Notes: generated from the sequence alone by a model not told the origin. Shown: positions 17,858-27,429, counted from the first letter of the stretch. The stretch is DNA of 64,000 bases from TMED23 sp964639965 (GCA_964639965.1 CAZXGI010000001.1:1-64000); one strand, 5' to 3'. Translations and numbers: made by a program.

Positions 17858-18016
17858 TACTCTTCCGTTAGCTTGGTTCGCGCTTTATGTTAAATTGGTT
17901 CGTCAGTTTTACCAAGGATAAATCGATTTTCTATATGGTTTGGTGACATTAATTTTCCTGCAGGGTTAGCCCAAATATTCTTAATTCCCAATAGATTGAA
18001 AAGATTTCATTAGATA

Positions 18017-19096
18017 CTATCCCTTACCAGACTGATAAATGCGCTCAATACGATTACCTAAGCCGGCCAAAAGTTCATAGCTAATTGTACCGGCTTGTTT
18101 GGCTATTTGATCGATTGGATTGTGGGGACCTATTAGATCAACCGTGGTTTTTTCTGTAATTACGGAATCTGGAACATTTGTAACATCCACTGTAGTTAAA
18201 TCCATAGATACTCTTCCCACGACTGGTACTTCATAGTTTTCAATAAAAGCGATGCCCGTGTTCCCTAAGCTTCGCATGTACCCGTCGGCATATCCAATCT
18301 CGAGAGTGGCAATTTTTGTTGGCTTTTCAATCCGATGTGTTGCACCATAGCCAACGGTCTGAATGGTGTCAACGTAGCGGATTTGGATGATTTTTGCTTT
18401 AAGATTCACAACTTGCGCAAGTGAGTTTTTGTTTAATGGTGTTGGATTTATTCCGTAAAGTGATATCCCCGCCCTGCACAGGTCGAAGTGATAATCTGGG
18501 CCCAAAAAAATACCGGAACTTGCGGCTAAGCTAGCACACTTTGCCGGTATAGTTTTGCGGACTTTTTCAAATAAAGATGCTTGTTGTATGTTTTTTGGAT
18601 GAGTTTTGTCTTCCGCGCAAGAAAGATGGCTCATTACAAGATCAATATTATATGAAGATAAGGATTGGATTTTGGAGCATTCCTCTGGTGTCAGGCCAAG
18701 TCGTGTCATTCCAGTATCAATATGGATAGCAGCTGCATGATTAGCGTAACGTTGCCAAATCCTTATTTGGTTTAGATTATTAAGGATCGGGATTAATGAA
18801 TTGGCGATTAACTCATCGGCCGTTCTAGTCGAAACACCATGTAAAATATAAATTTTTGCATTTGGTAAAATTTGTCTTAGTTCAATACCTTCGTGTAATG
18901 TAGCGACGAAGTATTTCGTACAGCCGATGCGTGATAACGTAGTAGCTATCTCCTTTATGCCAAGCCCATAAGCATTGGCTTTGACTACTGATGCTAACTC
19001 GGCAGATGACAGTTTATCAGCTAAAGTACGATAATTACTTTCTAATGCAGCCAAATCAATATTCAGACTAGCCCCTGTATTTGCGGAGTTGCCCAT
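18017..19096 (-). CDS. alr: Alanine racemase
   Basis: PLP enzyme that supplies D-alanine for peptidoglycan. Lys39 in VVKANAYGLG is the PLP lysine, the catalytic Tyr lies in VGYGAT, and the ISLYGINP and IGYADGYMR blocks are typical. The 359-residue length matches the family. It sits downstream of dnaB and upstream of radA, a common alphaproteobacterial order. The gaps on both sides (about 160-180 bases) leave room for its own promoter, but none was assigned. Confidence 0.96.
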   Translation of the reverse strand: MGNSANTGASLNIDLAALESNYRTLADKLSSAELASVVKANAYGLGIKEIATTLSRIGCTKYFVATLHEGIELRQILPNAKIYILHGVSTRTADELIANSLIPILNNLNQIRIWQRYANHAAAIHIDTGMTRLGLTPEECSKIQSLSSYNIDLVMSHLSCAEDKTHPKNIQQASLFEKVRKTIPAKCASLAASSGIFLGPDYHFDLCRAGISLYGINPTPLNKNSLAQVVNLKAKIIQIRYVDTIQTVGYGATHRIEKPTKIATLEIGYADGYMRSLGNTGIAFIENYEVPVVGRVSMDLTTVDVTNVPDSVITEKTTVDLIGPHNPIDQIAKQAGTISYELLAGLGNRIERIYQSGKG

Positions 19097-19272
19097 TTTG
19101 AAGCCTTTCTTCCTTAATTACTTATTTATAGGTACAATAATTAAAAAGAAAGGCCATATTTGTTTGGTTGTTGCAATTTATTAAAAAAATGCCCGATTTT
19201 CATTTTTCTTTATACTTGCTATTTGCATTTTCAGATTAATACTTTGCTTCTACCTACGAGTTCGGACTTTGA

Positions 19273-20790
19273 TTATGTGTGCTGAGTATCTAAGTCTCCA
19301 AAACGCGTGTACGTTCCGTTGAAATGAAGTTTAGTGGTGCCAGTTGGCCCGTGCCGCTGCTTACCAATAATTAACTCAGCAATAAAACGGTTTTGTTCGC
19401 TCCGCTCCACCCATTCTGCATGACGAGCAGCAAATTTTTCAGGTGATTCCTCTGAGCGTTGAACGGGCTCGCTTCTCTCATCATAGTATGCTTGTCGGAA
19501 TATAAAGCTAACTACGTCAGCATCCTGTTCAATAGTACCTGATTCACGAAGATCAGATAATTGAGGCCTTTTATCTTCTCTTTGTTCAACAGCTCTAGAT
19601 AATTGAGATAGAGCTAGTACCGGCACATCTAACTCTTTAGCCAGTGTCTTGAGGCCTCTTGTGATTTCGCTGATTTCTTGAACACGGTTATCGTTTCTAG
19701 AAGTCCCTTCCATTAATTGAAGATAGTCGACAATTACGAGTCCAAGTCCCTCATTTCGTTTCAAACGGCGCGCCCTGGTTCTCAAAGCAGATACAGAAAG
19801 CGCTGGTGTGTCGTCAATAAATATAGGAAGTTGGTGTAACTGTTGTGATGCAACTACGAGTTTATCAAATTCAATATTGCTTAAAGTCCCTCGGCGCATT
19901 TTGTCTGAAGCAATCTGTGCTTGCTCCGAAAGTATGCGTGCCGCTAGCTGTTCGCCCGACATTTCTAATGAAAAAAAGCCAACAACTGCCCCATTTGTAA
20001 CTCTTCTTCCGTCGTTCTCATCCAATTCAAACTTATAGTCATATGCGGCATTGAACGCGATATTTGTCGCAAGTGCTGTTTTTCCCATAGAGGGGCGCGC
20101 AGCTAAAATCACCAAATCTGAAGGATGAAGGCCCCCCATTATATGGTCCAGGTCGCGTAAACCGGTTGAGACACCGCTAAGTTGACCATCTTTTTTATGG
20201 GCGATCTCAGCTATTTCTATTGCAGAAATTACAGTTGATTTAAAATCTTGAAAACCGCCTTCAATCTCACCTGTGGTAGCTAAATCGTATAGTGTTTGTT
20301 CGGCATTTTCTATCTGTATTAAAGCTGGGTCGTCAACTTCCGGTGTATAAGCCCGATTCACTACTTGTTCGCCTAGTTCAATTAGCTGTCGTTTTAAATG
20401 TAAATCATAAATTGTTTTTCCATATTCCGCAGAATTTATGACGTTAACCATTGATCCGGCTATTTCAGCTAAGTAGCGAGAGCCACCAACTTCTTTAATA
20501 GAGCCGTTTTGTTCAAAAAAATTATGCAGGGTGATTGGATCGGCTATTTGACCACGTTCAATTAGCTTTGACACTGCATCAAATATCTTACCATGAACAG
20601 GATCAGCAAAGCATTCGGGACGAAGATAACCTGCCACTCGATCATAAGCATTATTATTAGCGAAAATTGCTCCTAGCAGTGCTTTTTCAGCTTCAAAATT
20701 ATGGGGTAAAGAACGAAATTGTGCAAAGCCAGGTTCAGAAGTTTCCATACGTTCTGCTTGTTCGTCCATATTTTTTACAGTTGCCACCAT
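19273..20790 (-). CDS. dnaB: Replicative DNA helicase DnaB
   Basis: Hexameric 5'-3' helicase of the replication fork. An N-terminal DnaG-interacting domain starts at RSLPHNFEAEKALLGAIF. The RecA-like domain has the Walker A AARPSMGKTAL, IVDYLQLM as Walker B and the DLRESGTIEQDADVV block. The ATG at 20790 gives 505 residues, a usual size. A GTG at 20844 and an ATG at 20769 are alternatives, since the Shine-Dalgarno evidence is weak for all. A hairpin-like CCCC/GGGG element lies upstream at about 20843-20862. The cfa-like gene precedes it. Confidence 0.95.
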   Translation of the reverse strand: MVATVKNMDEQAERMETSEPGFAQFRSLPHNFEAEKALLGAIFANNNAYDRVAGYLRPECFADPVHGKIFDAVSKLIERGQIADPITLHNFFEQNGSIKEVGGSRYLAEIAGSMVNVINSAEYGKTIYDLHLKRQLIELGEQVVNRAYTPEVDDPALIQIENAEQTLYDLATTGEIEGGFQDFKSTVISAIEIAEIAHKKDGQLSGVSTGLRDLDHIMGGLHPSDLVILAARPSMGKTALATNIAFNAAYDYKFELDENDGRRVTNGAVVGFFSLEMSGEQLAARILSEQAQIASDKMRRGTLSNIEFDKLVVASQQLHQLPIFIDDTPALSVSALRTRARRLKRNEGLGLVIVDYLQLMEGTSRNDNRVQEISEITRGLKTLAKELDVPVLALSQLSRAVEQREDKRPQLSDLRESGTIEQDADVVSFIFRQAYYDERSEPVQRSEESPEKFAARHAEWVERSEQNRFIAELIIGKQRHGPTGTTKLHFNGTYTRFGDLDTQHT

Positions 20791-20899
20791 GACCAAGAAC
20801 CTACTCTTAACTTGCGAAGATGAGAAGATGAAAAAAGTACACACCCCTGTGGTACATGGGGATAACTAAAAAAAACTTTAATTGATAAAAAGATCCAAA

Positions 20900-22150
20900 T
20901 CAGGCAGCTTTAGTTCGTTTTGTTGAGGATTTTTTTAAATTAGTGATTGGTTTTGTCATATATTCTCGCGTCATAGGAATAATATGGCGTTGTTTTACGA
21001 GTTGTATTTGAAAGACAGTTGAGTCTAAATACCGGAAAGAAATTTCACTGGCGGCTAAATAATACTCCCACATCCGGCAAAATTCTTCGTCATATAAACG
21101 CTTTACCTTGGATCGATTGGACTGAAAGCACCGTTGCCAGTGCTTCAGCGTTTCTGAATAGTGACGCCCTAAAAATTCAATATCTGTAACCATTAGTCCT
21201 GATTTTTCAATAGCCGGAGCAACTTCTGAAAGTGAAGGTATATATCCACCCGGGAAAATATATTTTCTAATCCACGGATCAGTAACCGAAGGGGGTCCAG
21301 TGCGCCCTATCGTATGAATTAGAGCGATACCATCTCTTGTTAAACTATCGTAGATTTTTTTGAAAAATTGATTAAAATGATTAATTCCAACGTGTTCGAA
21401 CATACCTATAGAAACTATTCGGTCAAATTGATCATCAACCATGCGATAATCTAGCAAATCAAATTTTACTATGTTATCTAGCTTATCATTTCGCGCTCGT
21501 AAATTTGATTCTTTTAGTTGTTCTTTAGAAAGTGTGATGCCACGCACATTAGCGCCGAAATTACGGGCAATATAAATTCCCATGCCACCCCAACCGGAGC
21601 CAATATCCAGAACTTTAGTATTTTTATTCAATAATAACTTTGCTGCAATATGTTCTTTCTTATCAAGTTGGGCCCTATTTAAAGAGTTATTCTTATTAGC
21701 AAAGTAAGCACATGAGTATTGTCTATCTTTATCGAGGAAAAGTTTATAGAGTTCGCCTGATAGGTCATAATGGTGAGCTACGTTCTTTTGGGATTTTTGT
21801 ATAATATTAAATTGGTGAATGCGTTTCTTAAGAGCATCAAATGAAATAAAAAACCGGTGGAGCCAATGATAGTCTCCCTTTTCGACATTTATGGCAAGAA
21901 TTTGGAGAAAATCATAAATTGTCCCATTTTCAACAGATAGGCGGTTATTCATATATCCTTTGCCAAGGGCCATGCTCGGCGATAAAGCAAGATAGTTTGC
22001 TATTGAATTATCATGAAATTGGACGCACACCTCTTTAGGTAGAAGTTTATTATATTGTCCCGAAAATTTATAAATCTTTCCATCAGCATTAATTATTTTG
22101 AGGTTGCCGATTTTAATCATTTGACTGAGAATTGACTGTAATAAATACAT
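20900..22150 (-). CDS. cfa: Cyclopropane-fatty-acyl-phospholipid synthase family protein
   Basis: SAM-dependent enzyme that methylenates unsaturated acyl chains of membrane phospholipids. The ATG at 22150 is chosen because GGGAG lies five bases upstream; an earlier ATG-like extension has no such site. The 416-residue protein has an N-terminal lipid-binding region with NNRLSVENGTIYDF, then YDLSGELYKLFLDKDRQYSCAYF and the SAM loop LDIGSGWGGMGIY, and further FEHVG, a conserved active-site segment. The length suits the CFA family. Related mycolic acid or tuberculostearic methylases share this fold, so the exact lipid product is inferred. Confidence 0.9.
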   Translation of the reverse strand: MYLLQSILSQMIKIGNLKIINADGKIYKFSGQYNKLLPKEVCVQFHDNSIANYLALSPSMALGKGYMNNRLSVENGTIYDFLQILAINVEKGDYHWLHRFFISFDALKKRIHQFNIIQKSQKNVAHHYDLSGELYKLFLDKDRQYSCAYFANKNNSLNRAQLDKKEHIAAKLLLNKNTKVLDIGSGWGGMGIYIARNFGANVRGITLSKEQLKESNLRARNDKLDNIVKFDLLDYRMVDDQFDRIVSIGMFEHVGINHFNQFFKKIYDSLTRDGIALIHTIGRTGPPSVTDPWIRKYIFPGGYIPSLSEVAPAIEKSGLMVTDIEFLGRHYSETLKHWQRCFQSNRSKVKRLYDEEFCRMWEYYLAASEISFRYLDSTVFQIQLVKQRHIIPMTREYMTKPITNLKKSSTKRTKAA

Positions 22151-22330
22151 AATTACTCCCAACCCACGGTTTTACATACCTTTTTTACCGCAACGTCGTA
22201 GATTCATTACTCTTAAAATCTGGTTATTCAACTGAATATAAACACATAATAAAATTCAAATAAAGATCAAAATACGATAGATCGTTTTCCTAAATAAGAC
22301 TTATTTCAACTTTATATATGTCAAAAAGAA

Positions 22331-23020
22331 TTATACTCCCTCATCAGTAATATCTTCAGGATTATAATTTGACGTACTTTCCAAAACTTCTTCTGGAGAG
22401 ATTTGTTCAGTATTTTCTATTTTTTTGGCCGCCAGAGCTTGATTTTCTGCTTCTGTTTCTGAAGGCATATTAATTTCAGCCGCATCTAATTCCTCAATTA
22501 ATTTTTCGACTGAATCATCCTTTATGTCATCGTTTATGTTTATGGTTCCCGTTTTATCTTGGGTTTGCGCTTCTTCATCAGAACGAGCAACATTTATTGT
22601 GACAGAAACGCTGATTTCCGGATGGAGCGTGACCTCCAAATGGTGCATGCCGATGGATTTAATAGGGCCCTGAAGTTTTACTTGATTACGATCAATTGAA
22701 AACCCGGCTTTGGAAATTTCATTAGATATATCGCGGGCGCTCACTGAGCCATATAATTGGCCAGCATCACCTGCTTGACGCACCATAATGAATTTTTGAC
22801 CCTCAAGCTTTTTGCCAACCTTCTCAGCTTCCGTCTTTTGTTTGAGATTTTGCGCTTCCAATTGAATGCGTTGGTTTTCAAATTCGGCTTTGTTTACCTT
22901 GGTTGCTGTAACAGCTTTTTTTTGTGGCAGTAGGAAATTACGCGCAAAACCAGGCTTAACAACAACTAAATCACCCATTTGCCCAAGCTTTTCAATTCGT
23001 TCTAATAGAATAACTTCCAT
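22331..23020 (-). CDS. rplI: 50S ribosomal protein L9 with long acidic tail
   Basis: L9 binds 23S rRNA. Residues 1-40 hold the N-domain with MEVILLERIEKLGQMGD and the GFARNFLLPQ signature. A long connecting helix and the C-domain end near residue 150. The protein continues to 229 residues with an acidic, low-complexity tail of Glu, Asp, Asn and Ala, which is longer than E. coli L9 (149). It is the last gene in the rpsF-rpsR-DUF2232-rplI order that is conserved in alphaproteobacteria. The 216-base gap before it leaves open a separate promoter. Confidence 0.96.
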   Translation of the reverse strand: MEVILLERIEKLGQMGDLVVVKPGFARNFLLPQKKAVTATKVNKAEFENQRIQLEAQNLKQKTEAEKVGKKLEGQKFIMVRQAGDAGQLYGSVSARDISNEISKAGFSIDRNQVKLQGPIKSIGMHHLEVTLHPEISVSVTINVARSDEEAQTQDKTGTININDDIKDDSVEKLIEELDAAEINMPSETEAENQALAAKKIENTEQISPEEVLESTSNYNPEDITDEGV

Positions 23021-23236
23021 TATCTTAAACCTCTAAATTGTGGCATAAATTTTTGTTGAAACGCTTATCGGGTACTATTACTAAAGCTAAAACGTCTAAC
23101 AATTTACCGGCTAAAAACTAGCCATTCTAATTTTTTCATGCGTTTTTCTGCATGAGCGCGGGAACCTACTATTGTATATGGCTTATGGCAACCCAAATAT
23201 GCATACAAGCAATTAGAGTAATTGATATTTCAAATT

Positions 23237-24184
23237 TCAATCTGAATTGATATTATCTTTGGGTCCGTTTGATGTTAACTTATCCCTAAATTTGGTCCAT
23301 TTTTCAAAAAAGCCAATCAACACGGCGATAATCGCTGGCCAACTTGAAACTATTAGGAAAAAATAAAAAACAACTAATGCTATAGTGGGAGAACGAAGCT
23401 GGCGAGCTGTCGTGTGTAGTACACCAAGACCAACAAATAAGAAGGGGATACAAACTATTAAGGTTAAATTTCGACCTAAATATTCGAAACTATCTGTTCC
23501 GAATAATACTAACACCCCTGAACCCACAAGAGCCCAATAAAGCCAATCTGGAGCTGTTATCTCAGAATACCGAAATGCTGGTGTGAGATTGGCGTCCGCT
23601 CTGATTAAGATGGTTTGCGCAATTAAACTGTTAATAATAGCCATCAATAACCATGAAGAAACAGTAATAGCCGGAAAATAGAGCACTATTTTCTCAACTA
23701 AGAGCCGGCCGTTAACGGTTGTAGTTAAATCCGGTTGGTTATTAACGATTAACTTTTTCAGGAAGTTCTCAATGTTTTGGGGAAGGTCAGCCGATTGTTC
23801 AAAGAAAGTAATTGTAACCAAAATCATCATTATACCGCCTAAAATTGTTAGACGAGACATTATTTCTCCGATTGGAGCCCCGGGAGATTGAAAATTATTT
23901 TTTTTAGGGGCTAGTGCTGTTAAAATTATTAGCCATGCTGGTAGGGCTATGGATACGCTGTATATCATGCCCTGATAAATATTTGATAGGGCTATAGTAC
24001 TACATATACCGGACAAACTTGCAAAAGTTAGCGCCCGACGGTTTTTGCCTAAACCGATTAGAAGAATCGGTAGTAGAGTAAAATAGGCCAAAAGGATACC
24101 GAGCCCAGACCCGACGGTTACGGCTACTGATAAAAGAGCGCTAACTGAGCCCGCACCAATAGCGATGATCGTCTCCCTATACAT
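23237..24184 (-). CDS. DUF2232 multi-pass membrane protein
   Basis: A 315-residue integral membrane protein with about eight hydrophobic segments, typical of the DUF2232 (YybS-like) family that is encoded between rpsR and rplI in alphaproteobacteria. The segments at about residues 5-50, 60-90, 105-130, 165-190, 210-260 and 265-290 are plainly membrane-spanning. The family has no demonstrated biochemical role that I know. Gene position with ribosomal proteins is conserved, so the assignment rests on both topology and context. Confidence 0.82.
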   Translation of the reverse strand: MYRETIIAIGAGSVSALLSVAVTVGSGLGILLAYFTLLPILLIGLGKNRRALTFASLSGICSTIALSNIYQGMIYSVSIALPAWLIILTALAPKKNNFQSPGAPIGEIMSRLTILGGIMMILVTITFFEQSADLPQNIENFLKKLIVNNQPDLTTTVNGRLLVEKIVLYFPAITVSSWLLMAIINSLIAQTILIRADANLTPAFRYSEITAPDWLYWALVGSGVLVLFGTDSFEYLGRNLTLIVCIPFLFVGLGVLHTTARQLRSPTIALVVFYFFLIVSSWPAIIAVLIGFFEKWTKFRDKLTSNGPKDNINSD

Positions 24185-24265
24185 TATAGGTGCTCCTCGC
24201 TTTACTCGTTTCTAAAATACTTTTACGTCAATGTATCTGCTGATTGCAGTGGGCCAAAGAGTTTT

Positions 24266-24550
24266 CTACTGTGAAACGTAGGGAATTAGAGCTAGAAAGC
24301 GAGCACGTTTAATTGCCCGAGCGAGCTCGCGTTGTTTTTTAGAGGAAACCGAGGTAATTCGACTTGGAACGATTTTACCTTTTTCAGAAATGTAGCGGTT
24401 TAGCATTTTAGTGTCCTTGTAGTCAATCTTTGGAGCGCCTGCACCAGAAAATGGACACGTTTTACGTCTGCGAAAAAATGGTCGTTTTCCCGAATTTTCT
24501 CCGCCCCGTGAGCGATCGTCAGATGATGCAAAATTATCAAAATCGGACAT
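24266..24550 (-). CDS. rpsR: 30S ribosomal protein S18
   Basis: Forms the platform heterodimer with S6. ATG at 24550 shares one base with the rpsF stop, so the two are translationally coupled; a TTG one codon earlier is ignored. The 94-residue protein has a disordered N-terminus, then PFFRRRKTCPFSG, IDYKDTKMLNRYISEKGKI, and the RNA-binding LARAIKRARFLALIPY near the end. All are signature S18 positions. Confidence 0.97.
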   Translation of the reverse strand: MSDFDNFASSDDRSRGGENSGKRPFFRRRKTCPFSGAGAPKIDYKDTKMLNRYISEKGKIVPSRITSVSSKKQRELARAIKRARFLALIPYVSQ

Positions 24551-25026
24551 CAATCTTCTCCTTCTATTTTATTCTCTATTTCTCCTTGTTCATTTACAAC
24601 TGGCTCTATTTTTACGTCTCCTTCTACTTTTTCCTTATTATTAGGGTCTATAACACCGCCAGTCACGGTGTTTTCATGGCTATCGGTTGACCGTGCAATA
24701 CGAGTTAGGTTTTGGGCTGGTATTGAGGGGTCTTCATCAAGCTCAGCAATGCTCAATGTTAGATAGCGAATGATATCTTCGTTCAATCGCATTAGCCGTT
24801 CCATTTCATGAATTGCCGCTGATGGAGCATCAATGTTAAAAAGAAAATAGTGACCCTTTCTATTTTTTTTTATCTTATAAGCAAGAGTGCGGAGGCCCCA
24901 GTTCTCTCGTTTTTTAACACTTCCACCATTCTTTTTGATGGTATCTTCAAAATTATCAGCTAAGGCTTCCACTTGTTGGGCAGAAGCATCTTGCCGCACT
25001 ATTATTACGCTTTCATATAAAGACAT
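24550..25026 (-). CDS. rpsF: 30S ribosomal protein S6 with acidic tail
   Basis: S6 partners S18 in the small-subunit platform. The N-terminal MSLYESVIIVRQD, the RRG-like NWGLRTLAYKIKKNRKGHY and MERLMRLNEDIIRYLTL are family hallmarks in the first 100 residues. The remaining 55 or so residues form an acidic, low-complexity tail (E, D, N rich), longer than in E. coli S6. AAGGAT precedes the ATG. This is the first gene of the ribosomal operon and has a promoter and hairpin leader upstream at 25050-25144. Its stop overlaps rpsR by one base. Confidence 0.97.
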   Translation of the reverse strand: MSLYESVIIVRQDASAQQVEALADNFEDTIKKNGGSVKKRENWGLRTLAYKIKKNRKGHYFLFNIDAPSAAIHEMERLMRLNEDIIRYLTLSIAELDEDPSIPAQNLTRIARSTDSHENTVTGGVIDPNNKEKVEGDVKIEPVVNEQGEIENKIEGED

Positions 25027-25049
25027 ATAATATCCTTTAGGCTTCTCTC

Positions 25050-25097
25050 AGCCCGGCAAAATTGTAGGCACCGGGCATAGCCAGATTCAAAACTGGC
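25050..25097 (-). promoter_or_regulatory. rpsF leader hairpins, candidate S6:S18 autoregulatory site
   Basis: Two stems precede the rpsF start. GCCCGG 25051-25056 is complementary to CCGGGC 25071-25076 (loop 14 bases). GCCAG 25080-25084 pairs with CTGGC 25093-25097. In the minus-strand RNA the larger hairpin presents a GCCCGG-UGCCUAC loop and CCGGGC. Many bacteria carry a conserved leader upstream of rpsF in which a CCG-containing bulge is bound by the S6:S18 dimer. The position and a CCG in the stem fit that idea, but I have not verified the consensus and a simple stabilising hairpin is possible. Confidence 0.45.
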
Positions 25098-25116
25098 AAG
25101 GAAAATTGCGACGCGC

Positions 25117-25144
25117 ACTATATAGAAATTCTTTTTGAGTGCAA
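25117..25144 (-). promoter_or_regulatory. Candidate sigma-70 promoter of the rpsF operon
   Basis: On the minus strand there is a -35-like TTGCAC at 25144-25139 and a -10-like TATAGT at 25122-25117, separated by 16 bases. Transcription would start at about 25110, placing both leader hairpins (25050-25097) in the 5' untranslated region. The hexamers were assigned by eye. Confidence 0.55.
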
Positions 25145-25303
25145 GTGCCTAAAATGAATAAAATAATTTCTTTTTTTGCTACTAATCTCGTTAGGTGCCT
25201 TGACACTCATACGGCTTTGTTTATCACTCAGTAACATTAATAATTTGTTGATTGAATATAATCTTTTTAAAGTGCTGAATAATTGAGGTTGTTTGAATAA
25301 ATA

Positions 25304-26245
25304 ATGAATATGGCGTTTGTATTTCCGGGTCAGGGGTCCCAATTTGTTGGTATGGGGGTCGAATTGGCGAAGGCTTTTCCTGTTGCAAGACAAACATTTG
25401 AGGAAGTTGACGAGGCATTAGGTCAACCCCTATCACAAATTATTTTTGAAGGGCCAATTGAAGATTTAACGTTAACTGAGAATGCCCAACCTGCTCTAAT
25501 GGCTGTAAGCATTGCTGTAATGCGTGTTTTGGAAAAAGAGGGGGGCGTAGAGATACCAGCTGTTGCAAAATTTTTTGCCGGGCATTCGCTAGGTGAATAT
25601 TCAGCTTTGGCGGCGGCGAAGTCTTTTGGGGTTATTGAAGCAGCCCGAATTCTTAAGATTAGAGGATCAGCGATGCAAGAAGCAGTGCCTGTTGGTGAAG
25701 GTGGTATGGCGGCAATTCTTGGTATTGAAATGGAACTTGCAGAAAAAATCGCATTTGAGGCTGGGCAGGGTGAAGTTTGTTCGATAGCTAATGATAATGC
25801 GGTTGGTCAGATTGTTTTTAGTGGCAATATATTAGCCGTAAATCGTGCAATTGAGATAGCTTCAAAGAAAGGTGCTAAACGAAGTATCTTACTTCCCGTT
25901 AGCGCGCCATTCCATTGTTCAATGATGGCCTCTGCAGCAGATATCATGTCAACTGAGCTAGCAACTTTGGTAATCGATGAGCCTATTGTTCCAATAGTTT
26001 CAAATGTTATTGCTAAAGGGGAAATATCTCCAATTGAGATTCGTAAGCTTTTGATTGAGCAGGTGACTTCTAGGGTTCGCTGGAGGGAATCTGTACTTTT
26101 CATGAAAAAAAATGGTGTTGATACTCTTATTGAAGTCGGTGCTGGCAAGGTATTATCGGGGTTGACAAGAAGGATTGATCGAGATCTTAAAAGTGTATCT
26201 ATTCAACAGCCAGATGAAATTGATAGTTTTTTAGGATCTCTCTAA
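25304..26245 (+). CDS. fabD: Malonyl-CoA:ACP transacylase
   Basis: Loads malonyl groups onto ACP for fatty acid synthesis. FVFPGQGSQ at the N-terminus and the nucleophile elbow GHSLGEYSAL with Ser95 are diagnostic. His in SAPFHCSMM is the catalytic base and QPAL holds the oxyanion-side residues. The 313-residue length is normal. ATG at 25304 begins directly at the conserved sequence. A -35-like TTGACA at 25200-25205 and TTATCA at 25221-25226 may be its promoter, at a spacing of only 15. It is first in fabD-fabG-acpP-fabF-mltG. Confidence 0.97.
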   Translation: MNMAFVFPGQGSQFVGMGVELAKAFPVARQTFEEVDEALGQPLSQIIFEGPIEDLTLTENAQPALMAVSIAVMRVLEKEGGVEIPAVAKFFAGHSLGEYSALAAAKSFGVIEAARILKIRGSAMQEAVPVGEGGMAAILGIEMELAEKIAFEAGQGEVCSIANDNAVGQIVFSGNILAVNRAIEIASKKGAKRSILLPVSAPFHCSMMASAADIMSTELATLVIDEPIVPIVSNVIAKGEISPIEIRKLLIEQVTSRVRWRESVLFMKKNGVDTLIEVGAGKVLSGLTRRIDRDLKSVSIQQPDEIDSFLGSL

Positions 26246-26270
26246 TTAAAATAAAAGATTGGAGCTAGAC

Positions 26271-27008
26271 ATGTTTGATCTTGGTGAAAAAAGAGCACTT
26301 GTTACGGGAGCCTCAGGTGGTATTGGCAGAGCTATTGTCGCAGGTCTGCATGGACAAGGAGCCACGGTTATCCTTTCTGGCACCCGGAAAGATGCATTGC
26401 ATAGATTAGCTGATGAATTGGGCCAACGTGCACATGTTGTTACTTGCGACCTAAAGAATTCAGAAGGCTTCCAGAATTTAGTTAAAGATTGCGAAGATAT
26501 TATGGGAGGTATTGATATCTTGGTAAATAACGCAGGTTTAAGTCGTGATAATTTAGTTGTGCGAATGAAGGACGATGATTGGGATGCTGTGTTGAACATC
26601 AACTTGACAGCTAGTTTTAGGCTATCGAAAGCGTGTTTGCGTAATATGATGAAGCAGCGGTTTGGACGCATCATCAATATCACTTCAATTGTTGGTGTCG
26701 TTGGTAATTCAGGTCAGGCAAATTACGCAGCGTCGAAGTCTGGGATGATCGGGATGTCAAAATCCATGGCACAAGAAGTCGCTTCGAGGGGAATAACAGT
26801 TAATTGCGTCGCGCCAGGATTTATTATTACCCCCATGACAGATGCTTTAACTGATAAACAGAAAGATAAGTTGACAGAGGCTATTCCAGCGGGGCGTTTG
26901 GGGCAGGGTGAAGATGTAGCGGCAATTGTTGCCTTTCTTGCCAGCGATGAAGCTAGTTATGTGACGGGGCAGACGCTCCATGTAAATGGAGGGATGGCGA
27001 TGGTTTAA
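26271..27008 (+). CDS. fabG: 3-oxoacyl-ACP reductase FabG
   Basis: NADPH-dependent reduction of beta-ketoacyl-ACP. ATG at 26271 is preferred over an in-frame TTG at 26259, because GGAG at 26261-26264 is six bases upstream and the protein then begins MFDLGEKRALVTG. The 245-residue length is classic. The cofactor motif is TGASGGIG (12-19), NNAG at 86-89, and the catalytic triad is Ser139, Tyr152 and Lys156. The GQTLHVNGGMAM C-terminus is standard. It lies 25 bases after fabD. Confidence 0.97.
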   Translation: MFDLGEKRALVTGASGGIGRAIVAGLHGQGATVILSGTRKDALHRLADELGQRAHVVTCDLKNSEGFQNLVKDCEDIMGGIDILVNNAGLSRDNLVVRMKDDDWDAVLNINLTASFRLSKACLRNMMKQRFGRIINITSIVGVVGNSGQANYAASKSGMIGMSKSMAQEVASRGITVNCVAPGFIITPMTDALTDKQKDKLTEAIPAGRLGQGEDVAAIVAFLASDEASYVTGQTLHVNGGMAMV

Positions 27009-27195
27009 TTTAAATTCATGTTTTTTAAAAGAATTGTTTAAGACTTGTAGAGGGTATGGTAATACGAATTAAATTATGTTAGGAAGCCTTCAAACCTGTT
27101 GAGTAATAGTGTGAACCTTAGATCGTCAAGGGTTTTTTTTGGGGATCATCCATCGGTTCTATGGCGACGATATTAAGATAGTGAGGTAAAATAAA

Positions 27196-27429
27196 ATGAG
27201 CGATGTTGCTAACCGCGTAAAAGAAATAATTGTTGAGAATCTGGGAGTTGAAGCAGATAAAGTGACTGATTCGGCGAGTTTTATTGAAGATCTTGGGGCC
27301 GATAGCCTTGATACGGTAGAGCTGGTTATGGCCTTTGAAGAAGAGTTTGGTTGTGATATACCCGACGATGCGGCTGAAAAAATACTGACTGTAAAAGACG
27401 CTATTGATTTGCTTTCGGAACAAGCCTGA
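27196..27429 (+). CDS. acpP: Acyl carrier protein
   Basis: Small acidic carrier of growing acyl chains. The 77-residue sequence contains DLGADSLDTVELVMAFEEEF, with Ser37 as the phosphopantetheine attachment site. A 187-base gap after fabG is usual at this position and may carry a separate promoter. AGGT lies a few bases before the ATG, in GTGAGGTAAAATAAAATG. Confidence 0.98.
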   Translation: MSDVANRVKEIIVENLGVEADKVTDSASFIEDLGADSLDTVELVMAFEEEFGCDIPDDAAEKILTVKDAIDLLSEQA

